From Parasediminibacterium sp046546515 (GTDB taxonomy: Bacteria > Bacteroidota > Bacteroidia > Chitinophagales > Chitinophagaceae), in assembly GCF_046546515.1 (NCBI RefSeq), contig NZ_JBKHKJ010000011.1, positions 74,461 through 138,460 on the forward strand: a DNA stretch of 64,000 bases, in the 5' to 3' direction. A program made the translations under genes and the position numbers. Of the stretch, positions 1-8,205 are shown one piece after another. Within the stretch, counting starts at the first letter, position 1, and every line of letters starts with the position of its first letter. Below the pieces are notes generated by a model. The model was given only the letters and a program-made list of their open reading frames with translations. It had not been told where the DNA came from and did not search any database.

Positions 1-1
1 A

Positions 2-634
2 ATGGTTCAGGCCGTAGATAAAAACGATATAGTATTTGCCATAGGGCCTGCTGGTACGGGTAAAACCTATACAGCCGTGGCACTTGCAGTTAGGGCATTG
101 AAAAACAAAGTGGTAAAGAAAATTATCCTCACAAGGCCTGCTGTGGAAGCAGGGGAGAGCCTTGGATTTTTGCCCGGCGATTTAAAAGAGAAGATCGATC
201 CATACTTACGCCCATTGTACGATGCCTTGGACGACATGATACCTGCCGATAAGTTAGGCTATTATATGACCACCCGCACCATAGAAATAGCACCGCTTGC
301 ATACATGCGTGGCCGAACGCTAGACAATGCTTTTATTATATTGGATGAGTCACAGAATACAAATGACTTGCAATTGAAAATGTTTTTAACTAGGATTGGT
401 GCCAATGCAAAAGCAATTATTACCGGGGATCCTACACAAATAGATTTACCACGCAACCAAAGGAGCGGGTTGGAAAAAGCATCTCGAATTTTGCAAAATA
501 TAGATGGCATTGCACATGTACAATTGGATGAAGAAGATGTGGTGCGGCACAAATTGGTAAAAGCAATTATCAGGGCTTATGATAAAGAGCATAAAATAGA
601 GGAAGAAGAATACAATAGCCATGGCCGCAGGTAA
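2..634 (+). CDS. phoH: PhoH family ATPase (5' end outside window)
   Basis: This is the C-terminal part of a PhoH-like cytoplasmic P-loop ATPase/putative RNA helicase. The visible 210 residues carry Walker A GPAGTGKT at residues 15-22 and Walker B FIILDESQNT at 111-120, followed by the TGDPTQIDLP segment typical of the family. Full-length relatives are usually over 300 residues, and the first visible Met lies just before the P-loop. The real start is therefore upstream of the window and this Met is internal. The family is phosphate-starvation related by name and is linked to RNA metabolism; the exact role here is unknown. A GCCAC/GTGGC hairpin follows the stop by about 40 bp. Confidence 0.93.
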   Translation: MVQAVDKNDIVFAIGPAGTGKTYTAVALAVRALKNKVVKKIILTRPAVEAGESLGFLPGDLKEKIDPYLRPLYDALDDMIPADKLGYYMTTRTIEIAPLAYMRGRTLDNAFIILDESQNTNDLQLKMFLTRIGANAKAIITGDPTQIDLPRNQRSGLEKASRILQNIDGIAHVQLDEEDVVRHKLVKAIIRAYDKEHKIEEEEYNSHGRR

Positions 635-674
635 GGCTATCTATCAAAAAGGCTTAGGTCTCCAATGAAACAAG

Positions 675-738
675 TTTGCCACGAATGCACGGATAAGCAC
701 GATTATAAATTAGTGTTTGTCCGTGTACTTGTGGCAAA
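675..738. repeat. GTGGC-type hairpin repeat, possible phoH terminator
   Basis: Imperfect inverted repeat whose arms begin TTTGCCACGAATGCACGG and end CCGTGTACTTGTGGCAAA, followed by a run of T. It is one of several dispersed copies of this hairpin class in the window. Placement behind phoH and the T run suggest it can act as a terminator. Confidence 0.6.
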
Positions 739-895
739 TTTTTTTAAAATAATTCTTATTTAAGTTACACTTTTTAAGCCAAGCCTAATGATGTAAATTG
801 TGTCAATATTGCAAATATTGTTGTTGTGTTAAACAATTTTTTTACTTTTATTTCGTTTATTATACGAGCCTTCACTTAAAAAATAATTTCTACTG

Positions 896-1816
896 ATGAA
901 AAAGAATAGTATTGTTCTTATTGCCCTTCTTGTATTGGGTTTTACTTATGGTTACTCGCAAACGAAAAAGCCCCTAAAAACATATAGGGTACGCACTGCA
1001 AAAAAGCCTAGTTCCACCACTTTTAGGTCTGGCAAGTCGCCAGCTATTTATCCAAACCCAAACCCTGCTAGCATGAATGTTGTTTATCAATATATTGATA
1101 CTACAAACCCAAATGGCGAAAACCAGTTCCCCTCCACAGGCAATATAGGTATTGGCACTAGGGCACCACAAGCGCCTCTAGAAATTGTGAAAGGTGTTGG
1201 CAACGTAGCCAAGAAGAATATATTGTTGCAATTGAGCAATATCTGGGCAGACGGAGGGCAAAACGAGCCATCGATGATGTTTTCTAATGGGGATATTAGC
1301 AACCCTAAAAATACAAGCTATTGGACAGTAGGGGCTAGGGTTTCTGGCGACAACGTGCTAAAAACACCCCAAACATTTAAAGTTTGCTTCAAAGCACCCG
1401 GTGCCGATACCGATCAAGAATATTTTTCTATCAATGCGTATCAAGGGAAAGTGAAAATTGGCAATGTAAATGAATTGATAGATGGGTATAAATTGTTTGT
1501 GGAAGAAGGCATCTTGAGCGAGAAAGTAAAAGTAGCCGTGAAAAATTCAGAAGACTGGTACGATAATGTTTTCACGCCTTCCTACAAAAGGATGAGCATC
1601 CAGGATTTGGACGGATTTATAAAGCAATACAAGCATTTGCCAGATGTGCCAACAACTGAAACGGTAATGAAAGATGGGATAGACTTAGGCAAAATGAATG
1701 GTATTTTACTTAAAAAATTAGAAGAGCTTACTTTAGATGTAATAGACATGAAAAAAGAGCTGGACGAAACTAAAAGGCAATTGGATGAATTGAAGATGGC
1801 AAAAAATAGAAAATAA
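896..1816 (+). CDS. Secreted protein with tail-fibre-like C-terminal domain
   Basis: Protein of 306 residues with an N-terminal signal peptide (about residues 1-21, hydrophobic IVLIALLVLGF core). The middle contains a TGNIGIGT motif like those in phage tail fibre and adhesin heads. The C-terminal third (YDNVFTPSYKRMS, KHLPDVP, GIDLGKMN) matches the C-terminal domain common in secreted Bacteroidota proteins annotated as tail fibre proteins. It ends in a heptad-rich coiled coil of about 35 residues, so trimerisation at the surface is likely. No catalytic residues are recognised. It stands alone, with a hairpin terminator about 80 bp after the stop. A role in adhesion or as a structural surface protein is inferred. 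Confidence 0.8.
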   Translation: MKKNSIVLIALLVLGFTYGYSQTKKPLKTYRVRTAKKPSSTTFRSGKSPAIYPNPNPASMNVVYQYIDTTNPNGENQFPSTGNIGIGTRAPQAPLEIVKGVGNVAKKNILLQLSNIWADGGQNEPSMMFSNGDISNPKNTSYWTVGARVSGDNVLKTPQTFKVCFKAPGADTDQEYFSINAYQGKVKIGNVNELIDGYKLFVEEGILSEKVKVAVKNSEDWYDNVFTPSYKRMSIQDLDGFIKQYKHLPDVPTTETVMKDGIDLGKMNGILLKKLEELTLDVIDMKKELDETKRQLDELKMAKNRK

Positions 1817-1896
1817 TTATTACTGCACAAGTGCAAGTTTGCTTATTCTGCCAAGAAGGCACCAACACACAAAGTGGCACTAAGTATCATATACAT

Positions 1897-1937
1897 AATG
1901 CGGTGATTAGCAAATGTTTTTTGCTGATTACCGCATT
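1897..1937. terminator. Bidirectional terminator between convergent genes
   Basis: Inverted repeat AATGCGGTGATTAGCAAA with its near-perfect complement ending ACCGCATT, then ATTTT. It lies between the plus-strand secreted protein and the convergent barrel protein gene, a typical place for a shared terminator. Confidence 0.65.
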
Positions 1938-2003
1938 ATTTTAATACATAGTTTCAATCATAGAACCCAAAGAATCAACGTATAATTCTTAATTCCTAAT
2001 TAA

Positions 2004-3872
2004 TTAGTTCACCTGTATAAAATCGGGCCTTTTTATGTATTGGCTATTGTATTTAAACCGTAGGTCAGACGAAATAGCAATATTAAAGTGCTGCATCCCA
2101 CCAACAGTACGTGGGAAATAAAAAGCCCTTAACTCTATGGTGCCAAACACTAAGTTTTCGTTGCGGGTACGCACACCGCCCCCTACGCTGGCATAGCCAT
2201 TTCCTTTATCAAGATGGTACTTGTCCGTTTTTATATAGCTTAGGTTGGCAAAAAAGAAAGGGGCAAAGTTAAAGCCAACTAATTTCCATGTATTGTAAAA
2301 GACCGACTCGCAATTGATGCTAAGCCTTCCAAAAGCAAGCGTAGAGGAGTCGCCATTAAATTGTGCTATGCCATAGCTGCTGTTTAAAACCAGCGGTGGG
2401 TCCAGAACTCTGTTGAACTGGTGTGCAATACTGCCACTTAAAAAATGGCGGGAAAACCATTTCCCCCTGCCCATTTTCCGCAGCCTTGTAAATGTTTCCA
2501 GGTCTAGTAAAACACTTGCATCTTGTAGTTGGTGGCCTTGGAAATAGGAACCCGCACGAAAAATATAGTCGAAGTAGCTTTTCCTTTTGGTAAAAAAATT
2601 CTTTTCTACATCAACCCCTATATATGGCCTGCTTATAGCATCCCTATCTGCCCAGCCGGCAATAAATTGGGCATTGTAGCCTTCTGGCACATCTTCGTTC
2701 CGACCAAAGCCATATAAAAAACTGGTATGATAATATTCCTGTTTAAAAAAGGTATATGCCCCTAGCACGCTGGTAATATTTGAATATTGAAAATTGTAAT
2801 CCAACATGTATTTTTCTGGCCTTACCTTAAATGCTTTATTCATTATCCTAGCAGCTAGGAAACGTTTTTGCTTCCGTTGCTCTGTTTCTTTTTCAAAATC
2901 CCTACCGCTTATATTGTAGCCAGCCCAAACATCGTATATCCTATAGGAATATTGTAAGTCAGATTTAAACAAAGAGTCGCCCCAATATTTGTTCGTGTTA
3001 TGGTGATCCGATATTTCCAATGCACCAGTCCATAAATAGTAGGGGCTTACAAGTGGAAGGTCTACAATCGTATAAATATTCGTTTCCTCCCTTTTGCCAC
3101 TGCTGTACGAATTGCCATTGTTTTGGTAGCCAAGGGTTAAATTAAAGAAGCTGCCATTAATATTCCTATTTAGATATTCTCCTCCAAAACCATATTTTGG
3201 CTTCCTGTCTAGGTCATATACGCTTTCAAATTTTACCCGCTGCGCAGTACCCAGAAAGTTGTCGTCCTGCAGCTCACCATATATATTATTGCCATTTACT
3301 TGCCCTGTACCGCTTATTGAAAGCACATCTTTATAAAAAATAGAAATATCTACAAGGTTGGTGTCAATAGAATTGGTTTTGGCTATAATATTAGCGTCTT
3401 GAAGATAGGGGAGCGACCTTAAATATCGAAGGTTGTCTGCCATCACATTGGGGTACAGTGTATCTTTCTGGTGAAAAAACAAGTTGTCGGCTACTACCCT
3501 CTCTTTTGTATGCTTGTGTAAGTAGTTGGCAGCATCTGTTAAAAATGTTGTTTTCACAATGCTTATATCATTCACAGATATGCCAAAACTTACATTTTGT
3601 ATAGAAATGGTATTGATTAGTTTTCCTTTAAACTTTACAAAGCCGTCAATGTTTTTCGCGGCCACTACTTGGTTTTCGCTCAAAGGGGTTGACACAGCAA
3701 TGCTTTGCCCCAGTTTGCCCAAAAGCCCTCTTTTTTTTGCAAGAAAAAAAGTATCCTGCCTTGCTAGGATAATTACTTTTTTATCTTGGGCATAGCTTTT
3801 TATAAAAAGGAATGGACATAAAAAAGCACTTACACTAAAAATGAAAAAAAAGTGCTTATTACTATGCATCAT
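2004..3872 (-). CDS. Omp85/BamA-like outer-membrane barrel protein
   Basis: Protein of 622 residues with a signal peptide (hydrophobic FFFIFSVSAFLCPFLF, cleavage near SYAQ). The segment around residues 115-180 (DNLRYLRSLPYLQDANI, then VDISIFYKDV) resembles a POTRA domain, and the following 430 residues alternate polar and aromatic positions as in a transmembrane beta-barrel. Omp85 relatives insert or translocate outer-membrane and surface proteins. This protein is shorter than BamA (usually about 800 residues or more) and has room for only one or two POTRA-like units, so it is probably an accessory paralog. It is transcribed alone on the minus strand. Confidence 0.7.
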   Translation of the reverse strand: MMHSNKHFFFIFSVSAFLCPFLFIKSYAQDKKVIILARQDTFFLAKKRGLLGKLGQSIAVSTPLSENQVVAAKNIDGFVKFKGKLINTISIQNVSFGISVNDISIVKTTFLTDAANYLHKHTKERVVADNLFFHQKDTLYPNVMADNLRYLRSLPYLQDANIIAKTNSIDTNLVDISIFYKDVLSISGTGQVNGNNIYGELQDDNFLGTAQRVKFESVYDLDRKPKYGFGGEYLNRNINGSFFNLTLGYQNNGNSYSSGKREETNIYTIVDLPLVSPYYLWTGALEISDHHNTNKYWGDSLFKSDLQYSYRIYDVWAGYNISGRDFEKETEQRKQKRFLAARIMNKAFKVRPEKYMLDYNFQYSNITSVLGAYTFFKQEYYHTSFLYGFGRNEDVPEGYNAQFIAGWADRDAISRPYIGVDVEKNFFTKRKSYFDYIFRAGSYFQGHQLQDASVLLDLETFTRLRKMGRGKWFSRHFLSGSIAHQFNRVLDPPLVLNSSYGIAQFNGDSSTLAFGRLSINCESVFYNTWKLVGFNFAPFFFANLSYIKTDKYHLDKGNGYASVGGGVRTRNENLVFGTIELRAFYFPRTVGGMQHFNIAISSDLRFKYNSQYIKRPDFIQVN

Positions 3873-4138
3873 GCAACCGAATCTTTAAAAAGAATCGTAG
3901 TAAATATACGCCAATAGACGCAATTTCTTTTTTGGACGATTGTATGATGCAGATTTAACATTCGTTAGGCATCTTCCGGCTAATTATTTTTTTGTGGTGC
4001 TAATGGTTTTGAAACGCACATGGCATTAAAAACCCTGAAAGGGTTGAACAATAGTAGCCAAGGGTGCAACCTGTGGAAAGCAATAACAGTTGGGGCTATG
4101 CACATGGCAATTTATGTGGCAAACAATAACCCCCAGTT

Positions 4139-4765
4139 TTATATAAGGCTGTGGGCATGGGCATATTTAATGATGTCTGCAAAACTTTGGAAATTCATTT
4201 TTTCCAAGATACGCGATTTATAGGTGCTTATAGTATTGATGCTTACATGCAGGGCTTCCGCAATTTGCGTAACTGTTTTGCCTTGCGACAGCATTTGGAA
4301 TACTTCAAACTCCCTGTCAGACAATTTTTCGTGCGGCTTTTTCTCCACATCATCCAAGTAAGCATCTGCAAGGAGAGCCGCTATTTCGGGCGTGATATAT
4401 TTCCTGCCTTGCAGCACAAACTGCATGGCCCTTATCAGCTCATCCGGCACGGTGTCTTTGCTCAGGTACCCATTTGCCCCAGCCCTTATTACCCTCACCG
4501 CATTCCTCTCTGGGAGCGACATGCTCAATATAATAATGGGTACTTTGTTGCCTGCATCCCTTATATGTTTAATTATTTCTATAACAGGGGGGCCTGGCAT
4601 AAACAAATCTGTAATAACAATATCGTATTTATGCTGCTCCAATGCGTCTTTCAGCTCACCTGCGTTGCTTTTTTCTGTTATTTCAGCAGATGGGTACGAT
4701 TGTTTCAATAATAATACCAAACCTTGGCGTATCATGGAATGGTCGTCTGCCAATAAAATTTTCAT
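4139..4765 (-). CDS. NarL/FixJ-type response regulator (copy 1)
   Basis: Protein of 208 residues with an N-terminal receiver domain and a C-terminal LuxR-type HTH. The acidic pair is D7-D8, the phospho-acceptor is D53 in ITDLFMPG, and the conserved lysine is K103 in LSKD. The HTH region has the LSDREFEVFQMLSQG and SINTISTYKSRILEKM signatures. The start MKILLADDH at 4765 is preferred to a longer upstream reading because the family begins there. A close paralog of the same length lies immediately upstream on the same strand. No histidine kinase is nearby, so the partner kinase is elsewhere. Confidence 0.93.
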   Translation of the reverse strand: MKILLADDHSMIRQGLVLLLKQSYPSAEITEKSNAGELKDALEQHKYDIVITDLFMPGPPVIEIIKHIRDAGNKVPIIILSMSLPERNAVRVIRAGANGYLSKDTVPDELIRAMQFVLQGRKYITPEIAALLADAYLDDVEKKPHEKLSDREFEVFQMLSQGKTVTQIAEALHVSINTISTYKSRILEKMNFQSFADIIKYAHAHSLI

Positions 4766-4865
4766 TACCTTATTTTTAATATTTATCCTGTTATGATACC
4801 GATGATGCAATGATTTGCATGACACTAATGATTACAAAACCTGACAAGAAAGACTCCCTCATTTA

Positions 4866-5013
4866 CGAGGTGCTTTTCGCCACAAGAACACAATAACACG
4901 AAGAAGCACAAAAAATAAACGAAGTTTGGAGAGTGATACATAACATACTGATGGTTCTTATTCTTCTTCTCTCATTTCCTTCGTGCCGCTTTGAGCCTTT
5001 GTGGCGAAAAATA
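4866..5013. repeat. Dispersed GTGGC hairpin repeat
   Basis: Large imperfect palindrome running from TTTTCGCCACAAGAACACA to CCTTTGTGGCGAAAAA. It sits between the two paralogous response-regulator genes and belongs to the same dispersed family as the copies near 675, 5920, 8057, 21872 and 34048. Confidence 0.6.
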
Positions 5014-5030
5014 CCTGTAAGGCAACTTTT

Positions 5031-5657
5031 TTAGTCTAAATGGTGTTGTATGCCATATTTTATCATGTCTGCATCGCCCTGGAGGTTCATTTTCTTTTGT
5101 ATATGTACTTTGTGAGACCGTACGGTGTTGATGCTAATAAATAGCTTCTCTGCAATTTCTTGCATGCTTGTGCCCTCTATCAACAACTTGAATATCTGGT
5201 ATTCCCTGTCTGATAAATTCTCATGTATATTGGCTTTCGATTTGTTTTCATAAGAAGATGCCAATATTTCAGCCACTTCAAGGTTCAGGTACTTTCTGCC
5301 ACTTAATATTTGATTGATGGCTATAATCAATTCGCCAGCGATGCTGTCTTTTGTTAAATACCCCGAGCTGCCAGCAGTGATACAGCGGATAGCATATTCC
5401 TGCGCAGGATACATGCTCAATATTAATACAGGTATCTTAGGCGTATGGGCTTTTATTTGTTTCAATACATCCAGGCCTGATTGGCCTGGGAATGACAGGT
5501 CTGAAATAATAATGTCCCACTTCCCTTTAATGGTTTTTTTAAAAAGATCTACCGTATTGTCCACCTCTTCTATCTCAGCAGTAGGGTATGCTTCTAGCAA
5601 TATGCAACGCAATGCCATCCTTACAAGTTGGTGGTCGTCGGCAAATAAAATTTTCAT
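5031..5657 (-). CDS. NarL/FixJ-type response regulator (copy 2)
   Basis: Protein of 208 residues, the same length and layout as the downstream paralog. The receiver has D7-D8, phospho-acceptor D53 in ISDLSFPG and K103 in LTKD. The LuxR HTH carries LSDREYQIFKLLIEG and SINTVRSHKVHIQKKM. The start at MKILFADDH matches the paralog. The two genes probably arose by tandem duplication and have since diverged. Separation by a large hairpin makes co-transcription uncertain. No kinase is adjacent. Confidence 0.93.
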   Translation of the reverse strand: MKILFADDHQLVRMALRCILLEAYPTAEIEEVDNTVDLFKKTIKGKWDIIISDLSFPGQSGLDVLKQIKAHTPKIPVLILSMYPAQEYAIRCITAGSSGYLTKDSIAGELIIAINQILSGRKYLNLEVAEILASSYENKSKANIHENLSDREYQIFKLLIEGTSMQEIAEKLFISINTVRSHKVHIQKKMNLQGDADMIKYGIQHHLD

Positions 5658-6129
5658 AAGTAGTTTTTTTCTGTAATAAATAGTATTGACATGATTGGAT
5701 TTTAATTCTTAGTTCGCTTAAATTAGTTACAAATTGAAAAAACAAAAGCAGCAAGCAATCAAAATTTGGTTTTCAAAGGTTCACGTGTCATATTTTCATG
5801 ATAAAGGTATGCACTATTAGTTATTTCTGCCACAAGGAACGTGGAATATTGATGTAGTATTAAAACTACAACATATTTTTGGCGAAAAATATCTTGTTAC
5901 TACTCTCTACTTTTTTTGCAAAAAAGGCACGAAGGCTCTAAGCAACACTAAGAAAAAAAGAAGAGAATAAAGGCTCAATGCTTTGTATTTTTCTAGGCTT
6001 AAAACTCTGTGATTCTATGCGTCTTCGAGCCGCTGTGGCAGATTAATCAAACTTACGCCATCTTGGTAACGAAAAAGTTAATTGCATCCCATGTAATTTG
6101 TATCTTTTACATTACTTACTTTGCATCTT
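5658..6129. other. Intergenic stretch with a degenerate GTGGC hairpin
   Basis: The 470 bp between the regulator and thyA contain a degenerate long hairpin (about 5920-6045, GGCACGAAGGCTC pairing loosely with CGTCTTCGAGCC). Otherwise the stretch is AT-rich with no convincing gene. It probably holds the divergent promoters of both neighbours; a TATCTTTT box lies about 6103-6110 upstream of thyA. Confidence 0.5.
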
Positions 6130-6924
6130 ATGCAGCAGTACCAAGCACTTCTTCAGCACATATTAGATAATGGGGTTTCTAAAACAGACCGTACCGGCAC
6201 CGGAACGCTAAGTTGCTTTGGCTACCAGATGCGGTTCAACCTGAAGGATGGCTTCCCGATGGTAACCACAAAAAAATTGCACTTAAAAAGTATTGTGCAC
6301 GAGTTGCTCTGGTTTTTAAAAGGTAGTACCAACATTGCCTACTTAAAAGAAAATGGCGTAAGTATATGGGACGAATGGGCAGACACAAATGGCAACCTTG
6401 GTCCAGTATATGGCAAGCAATGGCGCAGCTGGCAGGGCGCAAACGGCCAAACAATAGACCAGATAACCGACGTGATTAACCAAATAAAAAAAACGCCAGA
6501 CAGCAGACGCCTAATTGTAAGTGCTTGGAACGTGGCAGAACTGCCAGAGATGGCACTAATGCCGTGCCATGCACTTTTCCAGTTTTATGTTGCCGATGGC
6601 AAACTTAGCTGCCAGTTGTACCAGCGCAGTGCCGATGTTTTTTTAGGGGTGCCTTTCAATATTGCCTCTTATGCCCTGCTTACTATGATGGTAGCACAGG
6701 TCTGCGGGCTGCAATATGGCGATTTTGTACATAGTTTTGGGGATGTACATTTGTACAATAACCATCAAAAACAGGCTGAGTTATTGCTTACCCGTTTGCC
6801 TTACCCTCCGCCTACCATGCAGATAAATCCAGCAATAATGGATATTTTTGGGTTTAAGTATAGCGATTTTTCCCTGCTGAATTATCAGCACCACCCATCC
6901 ATAAAAGCACCGGTAGCAGTTTAG
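6130..6924 (+). CDS. thyA: Thymidylate synthase
   Basis: Protein of 264 residues, the usual ThyA length, converting dUMP to dTMP with methylenetetrahydrofolate. The nucleophile is C146 in MPCHALFQFYV. The N-terminal RTGTGTLS loop, DSRRLIVSAWN, and QLYQRSADVFLGVPFN (dUMP-binding) motifs are all present. The ATG at 6130 (MQQYQALL) is chosen over a TTG nine bases upstream because it gives the canonical N-terminus. Dihydrofolate reductase follows 105 bp downstream on the same strand and regenerates the cofactor that ThyA oxidises, so the pair forms a functional unit. Confidence 0.98.
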   Translation: MQQYQALLQHILDNGVSKTDRTGTGTLSCFGYQMRFNLKDGFPMVTTKKLHLKSIVHELLWFLKGSTNIAYLKENGVSIWDEWADTNGNLGPVYGKQWRSWQGANGQTIDQITDVINQIKKTPDSRRLIVSAWNVAELPEMALMPCHALFQFYVADGKLSCQLYQRSADVFLGVPFNIASYALLTMMVAQVCGLQYGDFVHSFGDVHLYNNHQKQAELLLTRLPYPPPTMQINPAIMDIFGFKYSDFSLLNYQHHPSIKAPVAV

Positions 6925-6929
6925 GAATT

Positions 6930-7027
6930 TGGAATTATAAGTATGAATTATGAGTTAAGTAGGCAATTTAGCCTGCCAATTCATATATAACTCATAATTC
7001 ATAACTCATAATTTATAACTTATAATT
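6930..7027. repeat. AT-rich palindromic intergenic repeat
   Basis: The thyA-folA gap is filled by an AT-rich inverted repeat: GAATTATGAGTTAA and AGGCA pair with TGCC and TAACTCATAATTC. It ends a few bases before the folA start, so it may affect transcript stability or folA translation. Confidence 0.45.
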
Positions 7028-7029
7028 AA

Positions 7030-7524
7030 ATGATTATAACTCACATAGTAGCCGCATCGGAAAATAATATTATTGGCAATAATTACAAATTGCTTTGGGT
7101 ATTGCCAAATGATACTCGTTTTTTTAAAAATAAAACATGGGGGTTGCCTGTGGTCATGGGTCGCAAGACTTTTGTAAGCCTTGGCAACAAGCCTTTGAAC
7201 GGCCGTTTAAATATTGTGCTTACACGGCAAACTGGCTTTGAGGCAGCAGGGGTAAAAGTGGTGCAAGAAATGCAGGTAGCAATTGACTTTTGCAAGCAGG
7301 AAGATTATAAAGAGCTAATGGTGATTGGGGGAGGCGAGATTTATAAACAAACCCTTGCTATTGCCAATAAGATATACCTAACTAGGGTGCATGCCATAGT
7401 GGAAGGCGACACGGCTTATCCAGCATTGAGCCCTTATGAATGGAAATTGGTTTTTGAAGAAAGCTTTGAAGCCGATACAAAACACCAGTATGCTTATAGC
7501 TTTCAAACATGGGTTAGAAAATAG
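7030..7524 (+). CDS. folA: Dihydrofolate reductase
   Basis: Protein of 164 residues, typical of bacterial DHFR, reducing dihydrofolate with NADPH. The N-terminal IVAASENNIIG, the PND segment carrying the folate-contacting acid (equivalent to Asp27), VVMGRKTF, LTRQ and the glycine-rich VIGGGEIYKQ NADPH loop are all present in order. It is placed directly after thyA, forming the dTMP cycle module. A putative membrane-protein gene starts 24 bp after its stop and may be co-transcribed. Confidence 0.97.
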   Translation: MIITHIVAASENNIIGNNYKLLWVLPNDTRFFKNKTWGLPVVMGRKTFVSLGNKPLNGRLNIVLTRQTGFEAAGVKVVQEMQVAIDFCKQEDYKELMVIGGGEIYKQTLAIANKIYLTRVHAIVEGDTAYPALSPYEWKLVFEESFEADTKHQYAYSFQTWVRK

Positions 7525-7547
7525 GGCGAGATGTTTAAATAAAATAT

Positions 7548-8048
7548 ATGGATTTTATAGATGTTGGTTATGCTTACCTAGCCCCTATTTTACTACTAGC
7601 TTTGCTTTTTGGCAAGCCCCAATACCCAAACTACATTAAAAGTATATTGGCTACGCTGAATATTTGCCTGTTATTTTTTTTTATAAACCAATGCAGGGAA
7701 TATTATGGGCTGTACCAATTTGCAAAAGCTTTTGGCATGGAGGTTTCCATAAAAAGCTTGTTGCGGTTGTTTTCAACCAATATCCCCTACGCAGTAAAAA
7801 ACCTGTTGCTATGGTTGACGCCACTGTGTTTTATATCTAGAAAACTAGATTCCAGTACCCTGCTCAGTATCTTTGTAGTGCTTTTGCTTTGGTGGGATGT
7901 ATTGTATGGAATGGCTACCAGGCAGGTTTATACTATTCCCGGTGCTATATACAACACTGCTTTATGCCTTGCATTGAGGTTTATATGTCTTGTAGTAGGC
8001 ATGTATGCATTACTTTGGCTTTGGAAAAAGCTGCCACATCAAGCATGA
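7548..8048 (+). CDS. Small integral membrane protein of unknown function
   Basis: Protein of 166 residues with about four or five hydrophobic segments (around residues 8-22, 28-46, 80-98, 102-120 and 138-160). No recognised domain or catalytic motif. The start ATG follows folA by 24 bp, suggesting co-transcription. A large hairpin repeat begins just after the stop. Function unknown. Confidence 0.65.
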   Translation: MDFIDVGYAYLAPILLLALLFGKPQYPNYIKSILATLNICLLFFFINQCREYYGLYQFAKAFGMEVSIKSLLRLFSTNIPYAVKNLLLWLTPLCFISRKLDSSTLLSIFVVLLLWWDVLYGMATRQVYTIPGAIYNTALCLALRFICLVVGMYALLWLWKKLPHQA

Positions 8049-8056
8049 GATAGCAT

Positions 8057-8193
8057 TGACACAAAGGCACAAAAACTATAAGCAGCACTAAGAAAACAAT
8101 AAAAAGAAGGAAAAAAAGAAGAAAGGGGTAAATGCTTTTTTTCTATTCCTTATCCCTTTGTACTTCTTTGTGCCTTCGAGTGTTTGTGGCAAA
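8057..8193. repeat. Dispersed GTGGC hairpin repeat
   Basis: Long imperfect hairpin: ACACAAAGGCACAAAAAC on one side and TTTGTGCCTTCGAGTGTTTG followed by TGGC on the other, with poly-A and poly-T tracts between. It lies between two convergent genes and could terminate both. Confidence 0.55.
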
Positions 8194-8205
8194 ATAGCAA
8201 TGTTG

